The translations under genes and the position numbers were made by a program. From Lobulomyces angularis (taxonomy: Eukaryota; Chytridiomycota; Chytridiomycetes; Lobulomycetales; Lobulomycetaceae), in contig JADHYX010000288.1 of assembly GCA_027604685.1 (NCBI GenBank), positions 1 through 28,775 of the forward strand: a stretch of DNA of 28,775 nucleotides, read 5' to 3'. The notes under the pieces are model-generated. The model saw only the letters and a list, made by a program, of their open reading frames with translations, was not told the origin of the DNA and did no database searches. Shown in pieces: positions 20,437-28,775 of this stretch (position 1 is the first letter of the stretch; each line of letters begins with the position of its first letter).

Positions 20437-21521
20437 GAATGTTGAAAACTTACACCATTATGGACATTTGGGATTGGCGATACAGCAAACTTAAGCCTGA
20501 AAATAGTTGTTTTGACAGTTAGTGGAAAAAGTTTCAAAAAAATTCTTTCAGTAATGATAAGTTAAAGAATCCTGAAGAATCAAAAATAAGATTTTACTTT
20601 ATAAGTGATTTCAATTCAGCTTCCCATTTCTTCTAATCTATATTAACGTAAAATTAATTAAATTAATATTATCTTTCTGCTCAAATTGGACAATGGGAAG
20701 ATTTTGCATACCTTAAATCTCTTTTTCCAGAAATAGAAAGTTTAAAGTATACTTGTCCCGAGTTCTTATTGAAGTAAATATTTAAGAATTTTAGTTATCA
20801 TACAACTGAAAAATATCAAGGTATAGTAAAATATATATAAAGATTAAGGAAAAATTCAATGAACAATTTTCGCAATGAATTTTTAGTTTCATTTTTTTTG
20901 AGAAGTATTTAAACTTAAGGCAATATGAAGATGAAAATTTAATTGTTTCATTAACAAAATACAAACCATTAACAAATAATTAAAATTAATTTTTTAAGGT
21001 TTAAAAAAAAATTCTGGAAATATTTGTTTGCTCTTTATAAGCAAGTACTTAATCTAATCAGCATATCCTTCAATTCTTTGACTCGTTTCTCTTCTGAACC
21101 TTCATTTTATCGTACTTCCAAAATCTGCACTTACTATAAAAAATTTAAACAAATTTTTAGTAATAGTAATAGAAAATTAATAAGGTATATTAGTTCTTCT
21201 GCTCAACTCTTTTTTTTTTAAATATACTCTTTTTGGTAACTTATCTTTCTTTTTTTTTATTTTACCATAATCATTTCCTAGTAACTTTTATTTTGAACTT
21301 TAAAATAAAAAAATTGTTTTTGACTTGATATTCTTGGGGAAGAAAGGACTTTTGTGGAATGCTTCCAATGTAACGTTTGCATAAGTACACATTTACTTAA
21401 ATTCATTTTTAATTATTTAGAGTTCCAGTATAATGAAAAAATAGCATTTCAATTTGCCAGTTTAGTTAAGCTCCTTGACAAAAAGTTTGGGCAAGCGGCT
21501 CCCAATGATTGGACTATATAA
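20437..21521 (+). pseudogene. Decayed dispersed repeat, copy B, with coding remnants
   Basis: Longer partner of 2650-3245, in opposite orientation. Plus-strand remnants: from ATG 20460, MDIWDWRYSKLKPENSCFDS, an in-frame TAG, then KKFQKNSFSNDKLKNPEE continuing to SDFNSASHFF-stop; QIGQWEDFAYLKSLFPEIES at about 20685-20770; an open stretch at 20999-21221 containing SLTRFSSEPSFYRTSK; and, after an acceptor-like TTATTTAG, YNEKIAFQFASLVKLLDKK ending at 21521 with TAA. These look like exons of one gene that now carries stops. Where this copy has TAG, copy A has a sense codon, while copy A has its own frameshift, so the two decayed independently. Family unknown; a transposon or multigene-family origin are both possible. 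Confidence 0.55.
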
Positions 21522-21898
21522 TAGGATAGTGTGGTAAGTACAACATTTCAAAGTTATTTTTTAGATGGTTTTTTTTTTACATTAAAAGTATTTTTAAAAA
21601 TATATTGTCACTATTTGGAGCTTTGTAAGAATGTGCTTCAAAATATTTAAGAACGAATGTGTAGCATACCGCGAACAAAATTTGGTTTGCTTGTATAAAT
21701 AATGACAAACAGTTTGTATAACGTAGCTTTAATTAACATAAAAACTAATTCTGTCATTTAAATATAATTTTCTATTACTTTTATTGTTTTTAACATGTTT
21801 GGAATACAATGATAACCTCGCTTCCCTTCGATTCTGGACCAACATTTCGACGGTATTTTAAAGTAAATAATTGTAACAGAAAAAAAAAAGGTTAAATT
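21522..21898. other. Intergenic spacer
   Basis: 377 bp, AT-rich, between the end of the copy B remnants and the convergent 3' end of the SAM carrier. Nothing recognised. Confidence 0.45.
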
Positions 21899-23193
21899 TT
21901 AAGGAGAAGATATATCTTCTAAAGTTTTTTTAACTTTTTCATATGTGCCTAAAAAAATGAATCCTCCAACACCAATCCATAAAACTCTTGGTCCAACACC
22001 CTTAAAAAAAGCTCCCATTCCTTCTTTTGAGTGAATTCTTTTAATCGTACTAAATATTGAGTTATATTCTTTACAATTCTTTTATTGATTTTTAAAAATT
22101 TTTAGAAAAATAAAAATATTAATTAATTATAATTGATTAATAAAAAATATATAATTACTTTTTTTTCCAGCATAATTCTTGTTTTTACTACGTCTAGTGG
22201 TGTTGTCGAAAATGCGGCAAATGCACCTAAAAAAAAAAAATGTTAATTCCAAAATAAAAAAAAAAAACCAGCGAGAGATCCACAGATTGCACTTTCCCAC
22301 GGCTTGATTTTTCGAAGTTTATATTTAGAATAGCTTCAAAATATTAAAAATTTTTTTCAAAAATTCTAACTTTGCTTTACCTTTTTTTCAAATCTTCCCA
22401 TAAACAAAACTGTAAAACTGAAAATGGTATATCTCTAAACAAGGTCATATAAAAACCTCTGTAAAATTCTTTTTTGTTTTTAACATCAATCACTGCATCC
22501 TTTAAATTTTTATAGACACCTAATAAAAAATTTTTAGGTTTTAAACAAAAAATTTTAAATTTATTAAATTTTTTCTTTTAAATCAATTAATAAAATAGCC
22601 CAAAAAAGAAAAAAAAAAAGTAAAAAGAATTAAATAAAAAAAAAAACCACTACAGATTTTTTAAATCTAAAAAAAAAAAATATTACCTGTTTGCATTCGA
22701 CTTTTAACTACTTCTGTTGGTACTCTGATCAAACCTGCATAAAAAAAAAAAAAAAAAAAATTACGACAGAAAAACTTAATTATCTTTACAAGCATTAAAC
22801 TCGGCTAAAGAAGAAGAAACCACATGGGAAAGAGGTGTTTCATTATTATTAAAAATTAGTTTTTTTGATTGATCATAAGTTAAGAAAAACATGGCTGCTG
22901 AAGGTGCAGATCCTAATACTGTTGCTTGTAATCCATTATATAAACTTTTTGTTGAAAAGTTTCCAAATTGTGATTGTAATCTATATTAAGTTAAAAATAA
23001 AAGGCAAGCATTAAGTTTTTACTTTTTAAAGAAATTTGTTTTAAATAAATACCTGGTTTTTATTGTATCTAATGGAAATAGTAAAATATCTACTGAAAGT
23101 CCTGCAATCGCCCCTGACTAGTTTTAAATTTTATTTTATTTGTTTTAGTAATTTCTATATCTTTTTTTTTTTTTTTACTATAAAACTTATCAT
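21899..23193 (-). CDS. SLC25A26: Mitochondrial S-adenosylmethionine carrier, 8 exons, about 257 aa
   Basis: Inner-membrane carrier importing SAM into mitochondria in exchange for S-adenosylhomocysteine. Three mitochondrial-carrier repeats with PxDxxKxR signatures are visible: [22 protein letters not shown] and [11 protein letters not shown]. The SAM-carrier subgroup is recognised from [74 protein letters not shown] and [20 protein letters not shown]. The start is a 5-codon exon, MISFI (23193-23179), then a 61-nt intron into exon 2 at 23117. The introns are unusually poly-T-rich, one being about 170 nt, which breaks the gene into short ORFs. Ends LEDISSP-stop at 21899. The first exon is the least certain part. 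Confidence 0.92.
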
Positions 23194-23633
23194 GCTTTAA
23201 ATTTTTTTATAAATTTTAATTTTAACTTAAAATATTTTTTTAAAAGTTAAAAAAAAAAAAAAAAATTTTTATCCATGAAAAAATACGGAAAAGTTAAAAC
23301 TCTCCGATTTATTACAAACTCTAAAAATTGATCAAAAACACTTTTACTTTCCATAAAATATAACTTTAAGAGAATGATTTGGCATATTATTAACAAAGAT
23401 CATTTTTTCTTTTTAAAAATACAGCGTCTTTATTGAAGTTATCAATTCGTTACAACGATTGTTAAAAAAATTGAGTTTTCTAAGCAGTAAGCATCTGTTA
23501 GTGCTTAAACTTTGGATTATCTTTATGTGCACGGTATTTTATTTACTTTTTTAAGAAGCTAATTGACCTTATTGGTTACTTAAATCTTTTTTTCTTATAA
23601 CACAAATGTTGATAAATAATCTTTTTAAGGTAA
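23194..23633. other. AT-rich spacer with one unassigned open segment
   Basis: Upstream of the SAM carrier. The plus strand has an open run at about 23421-23555 (reading FIEVINSLQRLLKKLSFL, then a hydrophobic end LKLWIIFMCTVFYLLF and stop), which would suit a tail-anchored membrane protein. It has no ATG in frame and no convincing upstream exon, so I do not call a gene. Confidence 0.25.
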
Positions 23634-23790
23634 ATGACAACTGTTTATTTTATAGAAGTGTTAAAAGAACAACTGATACATGATTCAATATGTAATACAG
23701 CTACTTTAATTCACTCTAGTACTTGTATAGGATTATATTCAGATGTAGATTTTGCTGCCAGTGAAGTAATAATTAACAAAATCAAAATGA
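23634..23790 (+). pseudogene. Possible Ty1/copia RNase H fragment
   Basis: A short ORF whose centre reads CIGLYSDVDFAASEVIINK. YSDxDFA is the conserved RNase H core of Ty1/copia retrotransposon polyproteins (typically GYSDADFAxD), and the preceding VLKEQLIHDSI sits where those proteins have a YLKGT-type segment. No reverse transcriptase, integrase or LTR is visible nearby, so at most this is a decayed scrap. It borders the dead transposase, in keeping with a mobile-element graveyard. The match rests on a few residues. Confidence 0.35.
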
Positions 23791-23921
23791 AACAATTTAC
23801 AAATATATTTATGAAGTTTCACTGAATACGAAAATAAATTATAATAAACATAATCAAATTGATACGATTAGAGAAGAATCTTTTATAAAAAAAGTTATAG
23901 AATGACGAATAAATTAAAGTG

Positions 23922-24987
23922 CTACAACAGATCCGGGTATAGTCTTTTAAATTCTCTTCCATCTCCGCGTTCTCTAAAATATTGTTTGATTGCAGTTTCT
24001 GTATTTTTATCACAAGATTCTTTTACAATTGATCGTACTTATACATCAGTTCTTGCTCTTTTTTCTTTACCTGCATCGGATAGTGTGTATGAAATTCGAA
24101 TATTTGTCTTGAGTGTCCCTAATACAAGTTCAATTGGATAAAATACTTTCCTTGTGGTGGTAGAAATACAATCCTTGCTCTTTTGCCTCGATCAAAGCCT
24201 TTGCTTCGGGATTATAGTGTTGTTTCTTTGGATTCTTACATCGTCCAGCTTTACCAAGTCTATCCCAGATTACCAATTCTCCTTCTTGTAAATTTGGAAC
24301 CAAGGTATTTCGAACGTAATCAAGAAAATTTTCGGCTCTAGCGTTTTTTGTCGATATCAAGGGATCATGTACTATCCCGTTTAATCGAAGAGCAAGGTAA
24401 AATGTCCATCTCTTTCCATGTCGTTTTCTAGGTCTTGATTTTCGTTGTCCACTAATACTTCTTCCATAACGAGGTGCTTCATTATCGTAAACAAAGCTTT
24501 CATCCATGTAAACTCGTGTTTCATTAGGGATGTTTTTTATAATGTCAAGGTAATCTTTAGTTTCTTGTAATATTCGTTCATCCAGATAGTTTTCTGGTTC
24601 ATCAGATACTTTTTTACGGGTGAAGTTTTCTCGTAAAAGTTAACCAGACATTGTTCGTGGTTTTATTTTGTTGCTTACGTGAATTGATCCATCTTCATTT
24701 GTAGCGGTTGGATATTTGTTGAAAAACTCAATTAATTCTTGTTTAGATTCTTTATCAAGAATTAATTTGGGACCGGTTTTCTTTAGTGGTTTAACGATTC
24801 CAGATTCATCCCATTGTTTTCTCCAGTTGTAAAAAGTAGCTCTAGTAATTTTGTTTCTAACACATATTGACTTGATAGATTTTCCTTTTCGAAATTGGGT
24901 ACTGTAGTAAACGACTACTAGGAAAAAATTGAACTTGTCGGTTTTCACAAACGCTTGACAATGATAATGTCCTACTATCTTCATCAA
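23922..24987 (-). pseudogene. IS630/Tc1-mariner-type transposase, inactivated
   Basis: An N-terminal helix-turn-helix (KSIKSICVRNKITRATFYNW, then a GPKLILDK linker) leads into a DDE domain: first Asp in VYMDESFVYDNEAPRYG, second Asp in LVIWDRLGKAGRC, and Glu in NPIELVLGTLK, about 43 residues after the second Asp. The tail reads VKESCDKNTETAIKQYF, then RERGDGREFKRLYPDLL-stop. Lesions: an in-frame TAA just after RTMSG (about 24641), two compensating-type frameshifts around 24130-24165 between LPPQGKYF and NPIE, and a TAA near 24050. The long intact stretches show fairly recent death. No clear terminal inverted repeats are seen immediately outside the gene. No introns, unlike its neighbours. Confidence 0.85.
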
Positions 24988-25075
24988 TGCAGCATTTGTG
25001 TATTAACAATAGAGTAATGTACATTATATTAAAGTATATTTGGTAAAATGTAAAGTGTAGAGTATTAGTGCTTGG

Positions 25076-25123
25076 TTGGTGTATTTTTTTAATCTGGTGA
25101 AAAATAATTTTGACAAAAATTTG
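25076..25123 (+). repeat. Left inverted repeat flanking the orphan ORF
   Basis: About 48 bp including ggtgaaaaataattttgaca. It is the inverted counterpart of 25703-25750, with most bases matching after small gaps. Together they bracket a 580-bp interval containing the orphan ORF, like the ends of a small non-autonomous transposon. No clear target-site duplication was found outside. Confidence 0.6.
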
Positions 25124-25239
25124 CGTAACATCAATGGAACATGTTCAAAATAAGTTCAGTAAATTAAGTTTTCGTTTATTTGAAATTTTATAGAAGTAAG
25201 TTATTTTTTTTTTTTATTATTAACCTTTATATAAAATCA

Positions 25240-25680
25240 ATGATTGTATTGAACTCAAAAGGAACCATTAGTTTCAAAAATGGAAATAGTTATAGTTACG
25301 AATTTCCTCTATTTCAGCTCCATGTTCAAAAAATTAACACAGATGTGGCAAGGATTTGGTTTTCTGATAATAATAGAAATCCTATCCCAGTTCCTCCAAA
25401 TACTTTACAACAAGATGGAAATGGAACTTTTCATAATGATTTTAATGGATCTTTTTTTTTAACTTGGTTGGGTTCTCACACTATTACTCACAATGGAATT
25501 GCTATTTTTCAGTTGAATAATCAAAAAAAAGTGGCCGTTCATAGTAGTTGTGAACGTTGGGACGTAAGAAATGAAATGGGATTATTAAAGAAACGTGATG
25601 GTAGACCTGTTCCTGCTCCAATTCAGCAAGTAGTTGTTGTAAATGATAATGATAACGATGATGAGGAAGAAGAAGAATAA
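25240..25680 (+). CDS. Orphan 146-aa protein with acidic tail, between inverted repeats
   Basis: No intron. The start is the ATG giving MIVLNSKGTISFKNGNSYSY; the frame is open 20 codons further upstream but has no ATG there. The sequence alternates hydrophobic and polar residues as in a beta-sandwich (VARIWFSDNNRNPIPVPPN, FNGSFFLTWLGSHTITH, GIAIFQLNNQKKVAVHSS), has one WD pair in ERWDVRNE, and ends in a proline-rich segment and a run of Asn/Asp/Glu (NDNDNDDEEEEE). I do not recognise a family. It sits 253 bp from the dead transposase, divergently, and inside a 48-bp inverted-repeat pair, so it may be cargo or an accessory gene of a mobile element. Composition is less AT-rich than its flanks, which supports real coding. 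Confidence 0.6.
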   Translation: MIVLNSKGTISFKNGNSYSYEFPLFQLHVQKINTDVARIWFSDNNRNPIPVPPNTLQQDGNGTFHNDFNGSFFLTWLGSHTITHNGIAIFQLNNQKKVAVHSSCERWDVRNEMGLLKKRDGRPVPAPIQQVVVVNDNDNDDEEEEE

Positions 25681-25702
25681 ATATATTTTAGTTTTTTAAT
25701 AC

Positions 25703-25783
25703 ATTTTTTGTCAAAATTATTTTCAGCAGGATGTAAAAAAGTATACCTCCCTCTCTTTTTTTGCTAAAATATTTTTGACAAAT
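25703..25783. repeat. Right inverted repeat overlapping an 80-bp imperfect palindrome
   Basis: 25703-25750 is the inverted copy of the left repeat. Its inner 22 bp (tttgtcaaaattattttcag) also pair with 25762-25783 (gctaaaatatttttgacaaa), forming a stem with a loop of about 33 nt. The 11-mer agtatacctcc occurs at 25740-25750 and again at 25817-25827 in the same orientation, suggesting nested or repeated element ends. Confidence 0.55.
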
Positions 25784-25837
25784 ATAAATGTAAAGAGGAA
25801 ACGTATTTATTATCCCAGTATACCTCCTAAACTGGCT

Positions 25838-26390
25838 TTATAATAATTCTATTTTTATTTTGTATATATTCCATGCTTCATTTGCTATACCATTAACACA
25901 ATTTTCTTCCAAATTAGCTATCCATTGACTTTTATATATCCGTTTCATCCCATCAGAACCAATAAGATAATGCATTTTTTACAAGTTCTACTTCTTTAAC
26001 TGTTCTTGAAAACTTAATTTTTTTTGTTACAAACTAATTCCAAAAACTTTTTTTCCTTGTGTTTTCTACATTATATAGCTGTTGTAGGTGACGGTAAAAC
26101 ACTTGATAGATTTCATTAATGATCAATTGATCTTTCTACATACTTCTTTACGATAAAATTTACAGATTTGCTGCTTTAATGCAGATAAACAGAGGTTAAT
26201 GCGAAAATTATTTAAGGAAGTTTTAAACGTTATTGTTTTTTACTTTTTCATCACAATATTTTCTTTGATAATAAACTAAGTGTATTCCTTTTTAATGTTA
26301 ATTATAGTTATTCCGTTGAGCTTCAGGTTTTTATGCGTCAGATTTTTGAAAATAGTTAATTTTTTGATCTTAACTTCAAAAGGTCTTTTT
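25838..26390 (-). pseudogene. Frameshifted coding relic, family unknown
   Basis: Consecutive coding-like fragments on the minus strand change frame several times. From upstream: KIKKLTIFKNLTHKNLKL, ALKQQICKFYRKEVCRK, INEIYQVFYRHLQQLYNVE continuing to RKKKFLELVCNKK, FSRTVKEVELVKNALSYWF, and an intact last ORF (25975-25838) reading MHYLIGSDGMKRIYKSQWIA, then NCVNGIANEAWNIYKIK to TAA. No intron of normal size joins them. I read this as one decayed gene or mobile-element ORF; each fragment alone is short enough to be chance in AT-rich DNA. It lies head-to-head with eIF3i. Confidence 0.35.
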
Positions 26391-26441
26391 TTTTTTTTTT
26401 TTTGTGTAGCACATACAAAATTTCTATTTAATACATACTAG

Positions 26442-27975
26442 ATGAGACCAATCTTATTAAGAGGCCACGAAAGGGCATTAACTAAAGTCCTTTATAACAA
26501 AGAAGGTTAAACAAAAATAAACTTTAAAAAAATTTTAAATAATAAAAAAAATAAAATTCATTCATTAATTTTTTTTAACGAAAAAATTTAAAGAATATTC
26601 ATTTTCAGACAATTCGATACAACAAAATTTGAAAAAAAAAGAATTGTTTTAATTATTTTTTCTCTATATTCAAATAAATATAATATATTTTTCTTTTTTT
26701 TTTAATTTTAATTTTTTTTTTTTTGTAGGTGATTTAATTTTTACAACTTCAAAAGATAATAAACCAAATATTTGGTATTCACATAACGGAGAAAAGTTAG
26801 GTATTTATGATCTAATAACAATGAATAATTTTAATTTATTTCATATATATTGTAGGAACTTTTGATGGACATAAAGGTACAGTGTGGGATATTGCTTGCG
26901 ATCATTTGTCAAAGACTGCACTTTCTGCAGGTGCTGATTCTACAATGAGGTTATGGGATGTTCAAACTGGTAAATCACTTTTTGTTTGGAAATTTGTGAG
27001 TGGTTGTAGAAGTGTTGATTATTCACAAGGTGAAATATAACTACCTGCTTAAGAATAAAAAAAATTAAATTTTTTCTATTAGGTTCTCAATTAGCTTTAG
27101 TTGTAACTGACAATACAATGGGTGAAGTATCGAAAATTCACGTTTTCGATTTATTAAATCGTAAGCTGAATCCTTTTTTTATTTTATTCTATTTTTTTAA
27201 TGTCTTATTTTTTTAAATTTTTTTATTTGTGTATCGCAAACTGTGATATTAATTGATTTATTTATTTTTGAAAGCATCCCAAAATCCTTTACGAGTTATT
27301 ACCATAGAAGGTTCTAAAGTTACCAGAGCAAAGTGGGGAAATTTAAATAAACAAATTTTATTTTGTTTAGGAAAAAGAACAAAAACAGTCAAGAATCATG
27401 CAGGATCTATTCAAGATATTCAGTTTTCTTCAGATTTTTCACATTTTATTACTGCTTCTATTGATACTACCTCATTAATATATGACACAAAAAGTTTAAA
27501 AGTGCTTAAAACTTTTAAAACTTCTCGACCAGTAAATAGTGCTACTATGTCGCCTTTAAAACAACATATTGTTTTAGGTAATTTTTTTCCTTTTCTGTTT
27601 TTTTTTTTTTTTTTTTTTCTTTTGAAGTAATTGTTTTTTATTTCTAAAAAGGTGGTGGGCAAGAGGCGATGAAGGTAACAACAACAAGCCAAAGGCATGA
27701 AAAATTTGAAGCCAAATTCTTTCACAAAATTTTTGAAGACGAAATTGGTGCTGTTAAAGGCCATTTTGGTCCAATAAATACATTAGCGTTTCATCCTAAT
27801 GGAAAAAGGTATTATACTTTATTTTGTTAAAAAAAAAAAAAAACTGGCTTAATTTTTGACTTTCTAATTTTTTAGTTTTGCAAGTGGTGGGGAAGATGGT
27901 TATGTTAGAGTACATCATCTAGATGATGACTATATAAATTTTGAATTTGAAGAAGAAGCAAACTTTCAGTTTTAA
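26442..27975 (+). CDS. EIF3I: Translation initiation factor eIF3 subunit i (TIF34), 7 exons
   Basis: WD40 beta-propeller subunit of eIF3, needed for mRNA recruitment and scanning on the 40S subunit. It starts [19 protein letters not shown]. Later exons give [107 protein letters not shown] and [19 protein letters not shown], ending [13 protein letters not shown]. The GGGQEAM and KGHFGPIN motifs are diagnostic. Introns lie after KE, KL, SQ, LLN, VL and GK and include very long poly-T tracts. The middle blade is about 13 residues short ([18 protein letters not shown]), so the protein is about 312 aa rather than about 325. Nothing in the sequence suggests it is non-functional. Confidence 0.95.
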
Positions 27976-28410
27976 AAAAAATTAAATATGAAGAAAAAAA
28001 AAAAAAAAAGATAAGAAAAGTTGTTTATTTTAAAATAATTACTTGTTTTTTTTTTTAAAGTTTTTAATTTTTTTTATTAAAAAAAAAAAATAAAAAAAAT
28101 ATATAAAAACCTTTTTTTCGAAAAAGTTACATTTTTTTTTCCCAGTGTCCCAACACGGTGGCACAACAATCCCAATCAAAATAATATAAAAAACACAAAA
28201 AAAAAACTTTTTTTTTTTTAAAAAGTATATATAAAAAGGATATATTTGTTAAAAAAATAAAAAATAAAAAACGAGAAGAAATTTAAAATTTAAAAAAAAA
28301 AATAAAAAAATAAAAATTTTTTTTAAGGGTGTAAAATTATTTTATTTAAAATTTTTTATTTAAAAGAATAAGAAAAAAATCAATTAAAAAAAAAAAAAAT
28401 ACCAACACAA
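27976..28410. other. Homopolymer-rich spacer with a GC-richer island
   Basis: 435 bp dominated by long A and T runs. The exception is 28141-28180 (including cccagtgtcccaacacggtg), much richer in G+C than anything around it and containing a short potential hairpin (gtgtcccaacac). I cannot assign it to a tRNA, snRNA or other known RNA. Confidence 0.4.
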
Positions 28411-28608
28411 ATGTTTTCTAACCATTTCCATTGCTCGAGTTGTAACGATAGATATTACTCTTCACATGTATGTAAAAAAAAATTCAAGCAAAATCGAATT
28501 TCGCCTCTACAACTAAATTCTGAAAGTGAAACTTTTAAAAATTTAACCTGCAAGTTTAATAATTTGGATTTATCAAATTCAAATATTCAATCAATGAATC
28601 TGGATTAA
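28411..28608 (+). CDS. Small hypothetical protein with possible zinc-binding CxxC...HxC
   Basis: 65 aa, no intron, ATG preceded by accaacacaa. The N-terminus has CSSCNDRYYSSHVCKKK, a C-x2-C-x8-H-x-C spacing that could bind zinc; the rest is Asn/Ser/Leu-rich (NLDLSNSNIQSMNLD). No family recognised. Composition is clearly different from the homopolymer flanks, which supports coding, but it is short. 28609-28775 to the window end is AT-rich with nothing recognised. Confidence 0.4.
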   Translation: MFSNHFHCSSCNDRYYSSHVCKKKFKQNRISPLQLNSESETFKNLTCKFNNLDLSNSNIQSMNLD

Positions 28609-28775
28609 AGTGTACATATTTTTTTTTATTGTATTTATTATATAAAAATTTTTTTATTTTATTTATTTATATAAAATGTTTATTTTTCATTCATTAAAAA
28701 AATACACACATACAACCATATTTTTTTTTTTTTATTTCTGGTTTATATTTTTTCATGTTACTTAATTTTATATTA

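Noticed and set aside
22736..22765. Poly-A/T tracts as CRISPR or microsatellite arrays
   Set aside because: They are simple homopolymers within introns with no repeat-spacer structure.
23902..24141. Plus-strand ORF of 79 codons
   Set aside because: It is antisense to the C-terminal part of the decayed transposase, whose own protein motifs explain the open frame.
25180..25239. Upstream extension of the orphan ORF (20 codons)
   Set aside because: The frame is open but begins without ATG; a non-ATG start is unlikely here, so the ATG at 25240 was chosen.
27420..27764. Minus-strand ORF of 114 codons
   Set aside because: Antisense to eIF3i exons 5-6 and an intron; the poly-T tract of that intron supplies its long Lys run.

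Overview
The window is eukaryotic nuclear DNA: very AT-rich, gene-dense, with many tiny GT-AG introns (mostly 37-58 nt, a few longer) and short intergenic spacers full of homopolymer A/T runs. TAA, TAG and TGA all act as stops. Nearly all recognisable genes are conserved housekeeping genes of the opisthokont/fungal type: CAND1, tubulin cofactor D, eS6, eIF3i, the mitochondrial S-adenosylmethionine carrier, omega-amidase and PMP3. This fits a compact-genome protist or early-diverging fungus (a zoosporic or endoparasitic lineage would fit), but the sequence alone does not fix the taxon.

Layout. 166-1312 (-) omega-amidase and 1443-2519 (+) a prostaglandin-reductase-type dehydrogenase share a 130-bp divergent spacer. 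2650-3245 holds copy A of a decayed repeat. 3449-3790 (+) is a small membrane protein with a PPxY motif. 4089-8660 (+) is CAND1 in 14 exons. 9167-11421 (-) is an unusual gene that joins DnaJ-like cysteine-rich zinc motifs to two Ran-binding domains; an alternative-looking last exon lies at 8926-9039. 11882-16078 (+) is tubulin cofactor D in 13 exons. Two tandem PMP3 paralogues follow (16221-16621 and 16830-17178). 17481-17983 (-) is an RRM protein with an oddity at its last splice junction. 18137-19299 (-) is ribosomal protein eS6. 19805-20326 (+) is a 94-aa IQ-motif protein. 20437-21521 holds copy B of the decayed repeat, inverted relative to copy A. 21899-23193 (-) is the mitochondrial SAM carrier. 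From about 23.6 to 26.4 kb lies a patch of mobile-element debris: a possible Ty1/copia fragment, an IS630/Tc1-mariner transposase pseudogene, an orphan ORF bracketed by inverted repeats, and a frameshifted minus-strand relic. 26442-27975 (+) is eIF3i. The rest is homopolymer-rich DNA with one small Cys/His-containing ORF.

The housekeeping genes do not form one pathway. CAND1 (cullin-RING ligase exchange), eS6 and eIF3i (translation) and TBCD (tubulin folding) are ordinary neighbours in a compact genome. The points most worth a second look are the zinc-motif/Ran-binding fusion gene with its two candidate last exons, the inverted pair of coding-derived repeats 17 kb apart, and the inverted-repeat-flanked orphan ORF beside the dead transposase.

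Exon models were built by hand from GT-AG sites that keep the reading frame. For the omega-amidase, CAND1 and TBCD the summed exon lengths are exact multiples of three.
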